A DNA stretch of 64,000 nt. It comes from Ulota crispa (lineage: Eukaryota > Streptophyta > Bryopsida > Orthotrichales > Orthotrichaceae). A program made the position numbers and the translations under genes. The notes below the pieces were generated by a model. It ran no database searches, was not told the origin of the DNA, and was given only the letters and a program-made list of their open reading frames with translations. Where the stretch lies: assembly GCA_963920765.1 (NCBI GenBank), contig OY987243.1:27957419-28021418 (forward strand), written 5' to 3'. Below, piece by piece: positions 1 to 9,789 of the stretch; the first letter of the stretch is position 1; every line of letters starts with the position of its first letter.

Positions 1-200
1 CTTTAAATGCATATATCTTGCAATCTATGCAGTCAAAGTTCTTGAGTTTTGTATGACACATTCTTATGGTAGTTTAGCACAAGATTCTACTGTCAAATAT
101 GAAAAATGCTTGATTTTCAAACTTTTTTACTCATTGCCATAGAAGTGGCAGTTTTGAGTGTCTTTTGACAAAATAAAGGCCATGGTCCTTTAGGGGTTAA
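1..200 (+). mobile_element. K element, right end only (cut by window edge)
   Basis: The last 200 bases match the right end of the complete K copy at 49690-50620, including the block 'agaagtggcagttttgag' and the terminus CCTTTAGGGGTTAA. The left part lies outside the window. No coding capacity is visible. Confidence 0.8.
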
Positions 201-219
201 TGACTCATAGCTTGGCCAC

Positions 220-994
220 TTAACCTCCAAGTGCCTAGGCTATTTTCACCAAAATCAGGGTTTTTGGAGATTGACAACTTTGATGCATTGTATATTAGTC
301 AATCAGATGATCCACAAAAAGTGACCGTTGAAAATAGTGGAACACCTACTTAGAAAATGACTTGCAAATTTTGGGAACAATTGACCATGGGAGAGGGGAG
401 ATTATAACATTTGATCAAACAATATGTGATGACAAAATCTCAATTTTTGGTAGGTAATTGCTATTTGATGATTTTTACATAATCCTATAAGCCCATGATT
501 CATCTTAAATTTCGTGAGTAGTAAGATTAGATGTTAATGCACACACTTGTAAATTACCAAAGATTGCACTTCTTTTTATGTCAAGTTTTAGGACTTCAAA
601 TAGCTAATGCACAGAAAACAATGACCGGCACAATTGATGACAATTGCCATAATTAGGGTCTAGAACATGCTTGAACCCTTGCCAAGAACTTTCCCGCTAC
701 CACAAAGCTTACACAAGGAAGCTTGCACGGGATATTGACCAATTGCAGCATGTAAAATGGTGCTTGCCACCACGCCCATGTTGCCTTGTACGATGTTTCA
801 CCAAATCAAATCTCTTGCAGCGCTTGTACAACAATTTGGCTTTCTTCACCATTACTCCATTGACATGGACAACTTGAATGCCTTCATAATTGTAGTTTGT
901 AGCAAGACCAAAAAGTTAGATCTAGAGTCCCTCAAAACAAGGCTTTGAAATCAAGGGAGGCAATATATGGGGCGCTCAGGCGCTCAAGGGTTAA
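220..994 (+). mobile_element. G element copy 1 (775 bp, TTAA-flanked)
   Basis: This starts TTAACC and ends GGGTTAA. A second copy of the same length lies in inverted orientation at 24191-24965 with only scattered differences. The ends are imperfect inverted repeats (right end GGCGCTCAAGGGTTAA). Two short overlapping ORFs (671-877 and 757-948) recur in the other copy, but only because the copies are near-identical. They resemble no transposase. This is a non-autonomous element. Confidence 0.8.
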
Positions 995-1018
995 ATTTCC
1001 ATGGAACTATTTACAGTG

Positions 1019-1350
1019 ATGCTTGGTTAGCGTCAACTTGTGTAAGAGCAACAATTGGATAAGATCACAACCCCACTCCCCTTTTGCTCAAAAGCATGTA
1101 TTGTGAGCTTGGTTAAGGTCAAGTGCTTGCATATGGTCAATGTTTTCTTTTCATCAATTCTCATTTTGACTCTTTAGTTAGAAAGACGTTTGGTTAGTGT
1201 CCCAAAAACATGGGTGGGAAAGCACCTCCAAAGTTGCAACCCCTAGAATTAGGGAAAGTCACACAAATAGAGGGTTTGTTTATGATCAATGCTTGGATAA
1301 GGTCAACACTTCCTACAAGCCCAAAAAATTGACGCTAACCAAACACCATT
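1019..1350. mobile_element. Small inverted-repeat element (MITE)
   Basis: The interval is bounded by ATGCTTGGTTAGCGTCAA on the left and TTGACGCTAACCAAACACCA on the right, which are reverse complements over about 18 bases. The interior repeats degenerate 'GCTTGGTTAAGGTCAA' motifs. Target duplication was not resolved and no coding sequence is seen. Confidence 0.5.
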
Positions 1351-1800
1351 GTATCTAGATACTAGGATTTCAGATAGTTTATGCCCAAGGTAAACTCACC
1401 CCCACATTATCCCGCTTGGATAAATGGAATGTTGGAAGTTTGTCCACTGCACATCCATGTTTTTGGGCCCAACTATGGAAAAGCTTTGTAATTCTCACAC
1501 ATGAAAAATCAATAATTTGCCCCTATTTTTTTAGTATTCAATTATATCCTCCTCTAGGGTACTAGCCACAATTAGAATCCTTGAATCCAAATGTGAAGTC
1601 AAAATTTCCAATTCAATTTCCTAATGAAAAACTCCCCAATTCTTTGAATTTTTGAAGTGTGGAGTAAGGTAGGAACATCCTTAAGCGTTAGATTCCCCAT
1701 AACCATCACGTCTAAAATCTTATCTTGAGGAGGTCACACCCCTTTACTATTGGATACCACTTGTGATAATGGGGTAATTAAGTGGGGGTATTTAGATTCA
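1351..1800. repeat. Repeat fragments: Z-like (about 1505-1640) and an H end (1665-1722)
   Basis: Bases about 1505-1640 resemble the Z sequence also present near 48840 and 52166 ('cccctatttt', 'tcctcctct'). From 1665 the sequence TAAGGTAGGAACATCC and the following 50 bases match one terminus of the H family (reverse complement of about 53190-53250), then stop. These are decayed fragments. No gene is seen. Confidence 0.5.
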
Positions 1801-2754
1801 TTAACCCCTAAAGGACCAGCTATCCCCTCGAGGGACAAATGGATTTTTGGCATGAACCTATAGCTAAGCTACGTTTTTTGAATTTTTGAAAATTTTCATG
1901 AAGGTGGAGAATTCAAAGATCTAAGTGGGCATCTAATTTATTCTTCATTCCGACATTTATTAAAGAAGTTATGCACAAATTTTGAAAACGAAGGAGGGCA
2001 GGCAACCCAAAAATAAATCAAAATTGCATTCTTTTAAAAGAAAATCTGAAATTGGATCTTTAGATTTATACAAATGTGGAAACCTTTGAATCATTCAATT
2101 TTGATTGATGAGATGAAAGTTATGAGAAGTTTTAGTTTGCGGATAGTTGTGGGACTCCCAAAACTCCATACTTTTTGCCACTTGTAAACTTTGTTACTTT
2201 ATGTTTTTGAGCTCTCTGTGTTTTTATTTTTTTTACTTTTTTTTCCCCAAGTTGTAGGAGACTAAGATTCCTTGGATTCTACCATTTGAATCAAAGTAAT
2301 TCAGCTTTCTTGATTTTACACAAATCCTTCAATTTTTCCTAGTGTATATGCTAATTTCATGGCATTATGGCATTGCAAGATTTTACACAATATGATTCAC
2401 TCCTCCAATTCATTTAAAAATTCTCCCACATTTACCTGACTTGGTCTTCTTCATGGAAAAATTAAACCTCAACTTTGCGTTGAGCAATTATTTTGATACA
2501 AGAGGCGTCAAAGGCTTCTGAAATTTTTGGGCAACAGAGAAAAAAACTTTTGTTTCACTTCAAATGTCAATATCTCACTCCTCAACTTCTAGAATGAGCT
2601 GAAATTTTTCCCAGAAGTACCTTCCATAGTCTAGGGCAAGATCTTATGGTTGAATTTACAAAAAAAAATCCTACATTTCTACTCATTCCCCCAAAAGTGG
2701 CAGTTTTCAGTCATTTTCAAAAAAAAAAAAAAAACTTGGTCCTTTAGGGGTTAA
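1801..2754 (+). mobile_element. K element copy 1 (954 bp, TTAA-flanked)
   Basis: This is a complete copy with TTAACCCCTAAAGGACCA on the left and TTGGTCCTTTAGGGGTTAA on the right. The left arm (about 360 bases, ending at the 'tttgcggat' motif near 2140) is the part duplicated in the foldback copies at 6769, 8635 and 45865. The right arm carries the 'agtggcagtttt' block and a poly-A run. No transposase is present. Confidence 0.85.
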
Positions 2755-3930
2755 GGTAAATTTTTCCTCCCTTTCTTTAGATGAAAAGATACTTTAGTGA
2801 ATTTTAGGGTACCCTATGCTTATTTCTAAATGGTTGTATGACCTAATTTTTTAGACCCTATTTTTTTTACAAACACAAAATTATGATAAGAAAAAATTAT
2901 GTGTATACAATGGGTTTACAGAAGGCTTTGGCCCGCAAGAAAATAGCATAAGAATTTATCTCATAGCAAGTCCTTCAAACCATACTGACAAAGCAGCCTT
3001 CCTAAACCCTAACCCATTCCTAAAAATTTAGATTACCCTCAACCACATGCACACTCACAAAACAGCAAACGACAAGCTTTGAAGCACTGAACCTTAAAAT
3101 GGAGAAGAAAGGAGGAAAGGAAGAAAATTGAGCAGAGGACAGCAAGTAGGTCTAAGCGTGAACTCAAGCTCTTACTGTTTAGAAATGCACAAAGAACTTG
3201 TGGTAACGCTAACATCCACCACTAGTGTTGGCAGAAGAAGATAAGAAACCCAACCCTGAACGCGCCAACAAAGAAAACAAATCCAACCCTGAACTCAAAT
3301 CCCACTAAGCTCACACACCCGCTCTTGCAAGTACTGCAATGTGAGGGAAATTTAGTAAGGAGGATGAGAAGCTTCAATTGCACAGCACCTTTGCTGCCAC
3401 TTTCAGCACGTTCAAATAATCTAAGGAGAGACAAATTACAAACAGCAAAAAAACAATCTCAAATCTAAGAATCCCAAGTGCTAGCAAGAGCAATTGTAAG
3501 CTTAGCATAACAGCATGTAAAGAAGCCAACATGTAGAGAATCCAATGTGCTCGCCAGCACAAACCCTACTCTCGATATTCTACAACAATGCTAGCCTTTG
3601 CTAGCATGCCTAACCCTTCTTCAATTACCCTGCAGCCTGTTGCTAAACCCTAAAATGTTACAACCCAAAACCTAAACAAAAAAACCATTTTATCATCCAT
3701 ATTGATCATGAACTCTAAACCCTACACTCATCCTACTAAACTCTTATAGGATAATCCTATAATTCCCACCTTTTTTTATTCAGTATTCTAAAATGGAGGA
3801 TTATACACCACCCTATTTTACATATAATGAAGCAAGACATATTTTCCAATGCTATGGTAAATCTAAAAAAGACATAAAACTTATCTCCAATGAATAAAAT
3901 TGACCCTATTTTTTATCTCACATAATTCAC
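2755..3930. other. Unassigned interval
   Basis: No gene or classified repeat is recognised. The segment 3060-3660 is less AT-rich than its surroundings. It contains a short imperfect direct repeat built on 'ccaaccctgaac' (about 3250 and 3285). The ORFs here are short, overlap on the same strand in different frames, and resemble nothing known to me. Confidence 0.3.
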
Positions 3931-3939
3931 TAAAAATTG

Positions 3940-5125
3940 GAGAGTCACCCCCTCTGAGAATCTTGGAAAACATGTGGAAGTAAATAGATGTGATTACAAG
4001 GATGTATAGTACCCAGACCAAATTTGTTGCTGGCCCCCTTTTGGCAATTTTAACATTGATGGAATTTGACAATTTAGAGAATGTAAACAGCATTTTTTTT
4101 ATTTTGTAATATTTGTATTTGATTATAACTGGCAATCCTAATCAAGCATCCCAAAAATCAACTTCAAAAAATCAAAACCCAATTTTTTGTAAATTGGTTT
4201 TGTACAATAACCATGGTTTTACAAAAAAAATGATTGAAAATATTGGTGATGAACTTTTGAGATTTGATTGCATAAATACATAGGAAACATCCATGTGCAC
4301 ATTTTCCATGCTAAAATAGGACCCCTTAAGTAACAAAATTTTGATCTATAAAAATTACAATGCAACCTTTTATATGCCCAAAATTTGTGCAATAGATATT
4401 TTTTTTGTTTTAACTAGTCTTTCACTAAGTAAACAAAATGTCATGTTCAAAAGTACAAACTTAGTCATAGTGTTCAAGTCAAATGGAAAAATTTGATTGT
4501 TATAAAGAAATATCTACTATAAAAAATTAGGGCATATAAAAGGTTGCATTGAAATTTTTATAGATCAAAATTTTGTTACTTAAGGGGTCCTTTTCTAGCA
4601 TGGTAAATGTGCACATGGATGTTTCCTACATATTTATACAATCCAATCTCAAAAATTCATCACCAATATTTTTTCAATCAATTTTTTTTTGTAAAACCAC
4701 GATCATTGTACAAAAAAAATTTACCAAAAATTGGGTTCTGATTTTTTGAAGTTGATTTTTGGGATGCTTGATTGGGATTGCTAGTCATAATCAAATATAA
4801 ATATTACAAAATAAAAAATTCTATTTACATTCTCTAAATTGTCAAATTCCATCAATGTTGAAATTGCCAAAAGGGGGCCGGCAACAAATTTGGTTCAGGT
4901 ATTGTACAACATGTGAACATGAAATCTTAGTGTTGGTTAGTGGTACAATGGCAATTTGCTCTATAAAAATTCACAAATTATTCTCATAGTATCCAAATAA
5001 TACATTCAAAAGGGCAAACTCATTTCTTTTTTGTTCCTAATAGGATCCAATCATTTGCTAGATGTTTATTAATAAACATCATGTTCAAAACCCTTAGTTT
5101 GATGCTTATGGATGCTCTTACCTTA
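3940..5125 (-). mobile_element. H element copy 1, split by palindrome P1
   Basis: Bases 3950-4006 and 4907-5125 together match, in reverse, the H elements at 39945-40257 and 52936-53248 (shared block 'acaaggatgta|caacatgtgaac'). P1 separates them at the vertical bar. The right terminus is intact (ATGCTCTTACCTTA). The left terminal 20-30 bases are degraded. Confidence 0.7.
4007..4906. mobile_element. P1: about 900-bp palindromic element nested in H
   Basis: Two arms of about 440 bases run outward from a centre near 4450. The left block 'gaccaaatttgttgctggcc' (4015-4034) is inverted at 4875-4896, and 'caagcatcccaaaaatcaac' (4143) is inverted near 4745-4768. Comparison with undisturbed H copies places the insertion after GATGTA, with GTA (or TA) repeated on the far side. 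The transcript would fold into a long hairpin. There is no coding sequence. Confidence 0.75.
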
Positions 5126-5259
5126 ACTTAGCGCAACTTTTTCACTTTGGTCCCACAACCTCAACTAACAGTTGAGTAAGCTCTTAGCGCATTCATCCTA
5201 GAAAAGGGGTCACTTTACCCTAGCCCATGGATTACAGCTTGGATAATGCTAGTTTGTTT

Positions 5260-5400
5260 ATTTACAACGTAATTGTTGTTAAAAATTGTTCATTGCAATA
5301 TTTGTTGATGAAAATTATTGTTGTATCAATGATTATTTATATAGTGAAAAAAGTTAATAAATTAATATGAGGCAACCTAAATGCATTATTTCTTATAGAA
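5260..5400 (-). repeat. J-family fragment
   Basis: The reverse complement matches the first 130 bases of J elements (GCATTTAGGTTGCC, followed by the ATTTATTAAC region). The right terminus is broken ('gcattatttcttat' replaces the usual GCACTATTTGGTGTA). The upstream interval 5126-5259 holds nothing recognised. Confidence 0.5.
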
Positions 5401-5408
5401 CAACTAGC

Positions 5409-6023
5409 TTGAATCCGTAAGGGCCCAAGCCCTTTTTTCTGTGAAAATCATTGAAAATTGCCACTTTTGGAAGAATGAGTAGAAAAGTAAGAAAAACAAA
5501 AATTCTAAAGAATTCAACCATGTGAAATTGACTTCAAAAGTGACATAAAAAGTTTTTTTCCTTGTTGCTTGGAAATTTCAAAAGCCTTTGATTACTCTTA
5601 TAGCAAAAAAATTGCTCTATGCAAGGTTGATGTTTAATTTCTCTAGGCAAAAGACCAAGTTGGGTATATGCTGGAGAATTTTTAGATCAATTGGAGGTGT
5701 ACAATATACTCCAAAGAATCTTTGAATGTTGGAAGATCATGAAACTTGCATATACACTAGGCAAATTGGAGGCTTTATGTAACTTCAAAAATTAAAATCA
5801 CATTGACTAAAACTCTAAAAACCAAGGATTCTTAGCCTACTACAACTTGGGAAAGTAATAATCAATAAACAAATTCTCAAACGGCTTAAAAAATTAAAGC
5901 ACAAACCTTTACAAGGTGCAAAAGGAATGTAGGTTTGGGAGTCCCATAACCCTCAATGCCCTGAGTATCAAAAAGAACATTGAAATGGGGCAATATTCAC
6001 GCTCCTAGGCGTTGAGGGGTTAA
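5409..6023 (-). mobile_element. Degenerate K-related element, reverse orientation
   Basis: The left part is a decayed reverse copy of the K right arm ('aaaattgccacttttggaag'). The right end is CGTTGAGGGGTTAA, with the TTAA flank intact. The opposite terminus has lost its TTAA. The interior keeps the K blocks around 'caagttgg' and 'ttgcatatacactagg'. Confidence 0.5.
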
Positions 6024-6159
6024 AATGGGCACCTCCCACTCCACTCCCCTTTGCCCAAGTGTCCACACCTTGTCCTCACAAGGGCTGATCCTCTTTGGAG
6101 TCAACAGCCATTTACAGAGGAGAGGCCTTGCTCGAACTACCCCTTGTTGCCTAGTTTTA

Positions 6160-6346
6160 GAGAAGTCTTGATAACTTCTTCATCAAATATTGGAATGAAA
6201 ATAATTAGATGCATGTATAGGTATAGGAATTCCCCACTATCAATAAAAGTTCAAAAAAATTATACAAACTAGTTTAGCTATATGTACATTCTTGAAATCC
6301 ATTTGTCTCCTAAAGAGAAAATTGGGCTTTTAGAGGTTGAATTAGC
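6160..6346 (-). repeat. Solo K left arm
   Basis: Reverse orientation. Blocks 'taacttcttcatcaaatatt', 'ccatttgtctcctaaagag' and the end 'gcttttagaggttga' correspond to the outer half of the K left arm. The rest of 6024-6500 has no recognised feature apart from a short AAATAAAT run near 6410. Confidence 0.5.
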
Positions 6347-6768
6347 TAGATTTTATAGCAATGCTTCCAAAATTTGCACACATGTAAAAAATGTGAAATT
6401 TAAAGTGTTAATAAATAAATAAATAGCTATTTAGTAGTATTTTTAGCCATTTGAGCTACAAGTGAAAATCATATTTGGGATTGCTGCTGTAGAATGACTA
6501 CAACAAATAGTGCATTTAGGTTGCCCCACTCTAATTTCTTGACATTTTACACTATTTGAATATTTATTGTTGTTACAGTAATTTTTAGCAATAATTCTTG
6601 TAATAAGCAACTTTTAAAGACCTCGGCCAACATAGTTGTAAAAAGACAAATCAGTGGTGTCCTTGCTGTAAACCATGTGAAATCCTAATATTTAAAAAGT
6701 TACATGCACCTCCAAGTGGTCAAGTGATGAGTCATGAGGTAACTTTCCATAGTAAGGCAACCTAATTG

Positions 6769-7491
6769 TGAACCCCTAAAGAATCAACTGTCACCTCACG
6801 GGATAGTTGGAATTTTGGGCATGTACTTACAACTAAACTACTTTGTATGATTTTTGGAAACTTTTATAGAAGATGGGAAATTTAAAGATATACATGGGTA
6901 TCTAGTTTTTTCTTCATTTTGACATTTATTGAAGAAGTTAAAAATGAATTTCTAGAAAATAGGGGAGAGCATGCAATACTTTTTTTTTGTAAAAATTGCA
7001 TTTAAAAAAAATAAAAATATGAAATAGGTTCTTTAGACATATATATATGTGTGGGGAGCTTTGAACCATTCAATTTTGATTGATGAGATGAAAGTTATGA
7101 AAGGTTTTAATTTGCAGGTAGGTATAGTTTTGAGAGAAACCATACCTACCCGCAAACTAAGACTCTTCATAACTTTCATCTCATCAATCAAAATTGAATG
7201 GTTCAAAGCTCCCCACACGTATATATATGTCTAAAGAACCTATTTCATATTTTTATTTTTTTTAAATGCAATTTTTCCAAAAAAAAAGTATTGCCTGCCC
7301 TCCCCTATTTTCTAGAAATTCATTTTTAACTTCAATAAATGTCAAAATAAAAAACTAGATGCCCACACAGATCTTTGAATTATACATCTTCCATAAAATT
7401 TTCAAAAAATCACAAAAAATAATTTAGCCGTAAGTACGTGCCCAAAATCCCATTTGTCCCCCGAGCGGACACTTGGGCCTTTGTGGGTTAA
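6769..7491. mobile_element. K foldback copy A (723 bp palindrome)
   Basis: This consists of two inverted copies of the K left arm meeting at about 7128, where 'ggtaggtatagttttgag' turns into 'agaaaccatacctacccg'. The outer ends are TGAACCCCTAAAG and GCCTTTGTGGGTTAA. The arms are similar enough that both strands show nearly the same 61-codon ORF (7033-7218 and 7049-7234). That is a symmetry artefact, not a gene. Confidence 0.85.
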
Positions 7492-8390
7492 CCCTTTAAC
7501 AACCACACTCATTTTCACATAATCCATTGAAAATAGGGGTTGTAAGCTTAGATTTGGAATTGACTCAAATATGGACCCATTTTCAGTAATCCAACCATAC
7601 AATTGGGAAGTACACCTTGTTTATTGTAAAGCACCAAAATTTCAGCTAGATCTACTATTGGAGGTGAAATATTATAATGATTGAGTGAGCCATATGCAGA
7701 AAATCTCTTGTGTTTCATTCTTGTTTAGTTTTGAATGCTAACCTTTCATGCAAGCTTTGATTGAAAAGAGCCTTACATTTCTAGAAAGCAGGGTTTCCCA
7801 ACTTTCCAACAACACTAATTTCACACAAAATAGACAAAAATAGCAATCACAAGGTGTAGCTAAGTGGACAAAAAGGGTCAAAAACTCCACTTTCTTTGCT
7901 ACCCTAGAATGGTTCTACAAGAAATTTGATAATTATTATGGAAAATTGAATTGGTGAAAACAATCAAGAATTGGTCTTAAATGTAAGATGACAAATTTTA
8001 ATGCCAAAATGACAACAACATTTTAGTAGATCTTCAAATACTACAATTATACCACTACCTTATATGAAAACAATACAAGCATATTTCTTAAGCAATTTGA
8101 AATATTTTAGAATTGTGCAATTGAAATTTGACATTCTTTTTGCATATTTGATGTATTGTGTTGTTGCTTTGGTCCATCTTTGACAAAAAATGGATACATA
8201 TTTTGAAGCCATGCCATATAAACATCATTATTTGTCAACTCACATACCCAATTGCATTGTTATTTTTTTAGATGGATGCAAAATTCTTGTGATCACATGC
8301 ATACTTCAAGACCAAATTCCAAATTATTGAGCGATTTCAACCTACAGGCTAAAAACCACTCCCGGTGACCAAAATATGGTCGCGTGGTCC
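7492..8390. other. Unassigned 0.9-kb interval between TTAA elements
   Basis: The interval lies between the TTAA end of the K foldback (7488-7491) and the TTAA start of an L element (8391). It has no coding sequence and no clear inverted ends. A small hairpin ('ggtgaccaaaatatggtcgc') sits near 8365. It may be cargo of a composite insertion. Confidence 0.3.
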
Positions 8391-8630
8391 TTAACCCCTA
8401 AACAACAAAGCAGCCCTGAGCGGCCAATATGATACGATGTATTTTTCTTGTATTTGGAGAGCATCCACACTTTGTTACTTTTGAGATCAGCAAAGACGTT
8501 AGAATATAGATTAATGATGTTCTAGTGAGGTAGTCAAGATCTCAAATTAAAACTTTTTGTTGGTAGCAAATGCCAATTATACATAGCATATATACTATGT
8601 ATTATAGTAGCTTTGTCTTTTAAGGGTTAA
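8391..8630 (+). mobile_element. L MITE copy 1 (240 bp, TTAA-flanked)
   Basis: The ends are TTAACCCCTAAACAACAAAG and CTTTGTCTTTTAAGGGTTAA. It shares the internal blocks 'gcggccaatatgata', 'tttttcttgtatttgga' and 'ttggtagcaaatgccaatta' with the copies at 22438-22663 and 56272-56511. Confidence 0.8.
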
Positions 8631-8634
8631 AGGG

Positions 8635-9358
8635 TTAACCCTAAAGGACTGAGGGCCCTTTTGGGGGACAAATGGGATTTTGGGCATGTACTTATGGCTA
8701 AACTACTTTGCGTGATTTTTTGAAACTTTTATTGAAAGTGAGGATTTCAAAAATCTTCGTGAGAATGTAATTTTTTCTTCATTCCAACATTTATTGAAGA
8801 AGTTAAAAATGAATAACGGAAAAACGGGAGACTATTTAGCAACCAAAAACTTCTTTAAAAATTTCATTTTTTTCAAATAAAATCTGAAATAGGTTCTTTA
8901 GACTTATGTAGAAGTGGGGAGCTTTGAATCATTCAATTCTGATAGATGAGATGAAAGCTATGAGAAATTTTCAGTTGCGGACAGGTGTGATTTTGAGAGA
9001 AACCACACCTACCCGCAAACTAAAACTTCTCATAACTTTCATCTCATCTATCAAAATTGAATGATTCAAAGCTCCCCACTTCTACATAAGTCTAAAGAAC
9101 CTATTTCAGATTTTATTTGAAAAAAGTGAAATTTTTAAAGAAGTTTTTGGCTGCTCAATAGTCTCCTGTTTTTCAGTTATTCATTTTTAACTCCTTCAAT
9201 AAATGTTGGAATGAAGAAAAAATTACATTCTCACGAAGATTTTTGAAATCCTCACTTTCAATAAAAGTTTCAAAAAATCACACAAAGTAATTCAGCCATA
9301 AATACATGCCCGAAATCCCATTTGTCGTAGGAAGAGACAAGAGTCCTTTACGGGTTCA
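8635..9358. mobile_element. K foldback copy B (724 bp palindrome)
   Basis: Two inverted K left arms meet near 8996 ('caggtgtgattttgagag' / 'aaaccacacctacccgc'). It starts TTAACCCTAAAGGAC and ends GTCCTTTACGGGTTCA. Its right end abuts the terminal 25 bases of the J element that began at 6501. Confidence 0.85.
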
Positions 9359-9373
9359 GCCAACCTAAATGCA

Positions 9374-9787
9374 CTATTTGGTGTACTTGTTAGTCTTCAC
9401 CACATTCGGATAAGCTCTCCAAGATGATGGTGGTGCATTGTTCCATAAATTCCGATTCACGTTGACTATAAGAGCAACGAATTGCTGATTCTTATTGCCA
9501 TGCAATACTATCAGATGTCGACATCTATGATTATTTTCAGGGTGTAGTAACACTATTAGCCATTTGGCGACAAGCCACGTGGTACCATCAAATTTGGACA
9601 ATACTGATTTTGCCTTAATTTTGTATGAAACACTGCTGCGCCTTTTCTGTGGGTTATTTGTGGAAATTATGCTCAGACAGTCAATAAAGAAATTGGGTTC
9701 CTTTTTCCTAGTCATGAGTTTTTTATTTGTGTTGTTGGCACATGGGACATTTGTTGATATTTCTTTTGAGCATATGAGGTGAATCAC
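9374..9787 (-). CDS. Coding-like 137-codon ORF, unrecognised
   Basis: This is the longest uninterrupted frame in the left 27 kb. It lies in a less AT-rich patch just outside the J element, and its stop overlaps the J end. I recognise no family. The second half (WLVAKWLIVLLHPENN... NVNRNLWNNAPPSSW, about residues 70-125) has a protein-like composition rich in W, H and N. No signal peptide or repeat is visible. It could be a decayed exon or a transposon-derived fragment. The start codon is arbitrary. Confidence 0.25.
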   Translation of the reverse strand: MIHLICSKEISTNVPCANNTNKKLMTRKKEPNFFIDCLSIISTNNPQKRRSSVSYKIKAKSVLSKFDGTTWLVAKWLIVLLHPENNHRCRHLIVLHGNKNQQFVALIVNVNRNLWNNAPPSSWRAYPNVVKTNKYTK

Positions 9788-9789
9788 GG

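Larger units (their letters stand above)
6501..9383 (+). mobile_element. J element copy 1, split by K foldbacks and cargo
   Basis: The left part (6501-6768, from 'caacaaatagtgcatttagg' to 'gcaacctaattg') and the right part (9359-9383, 'gccaacctaaatgcactatt') together make one J element like 40519-40820. TA flanks both ends. The 2.59 kb in between (6769-9358) is inserted material whose two outer ends are K termini. Confidence 0.7.

Noticed and set aside
671..948. Two ORFs repeated almost unchanged at 24237-24514, suggesting conserved proteins
   Set aside because: They are identical because the whole G element is nearly identical in both copies. The frames overlap each other and resemble no transposase or other protein.
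1801..1815. CCCTAAA units at element ends as interstitial plant telomere repeats
   Set aside because: Only one unit occurs per end, always followed by family-specific sequence and preceded by TTAA. There is no tandem array.
7033..7234. Matching 61-codon ORFs on opposite strands
   Set aside because: They are the two arms of a palindromic K foldback read from each side, not genes.
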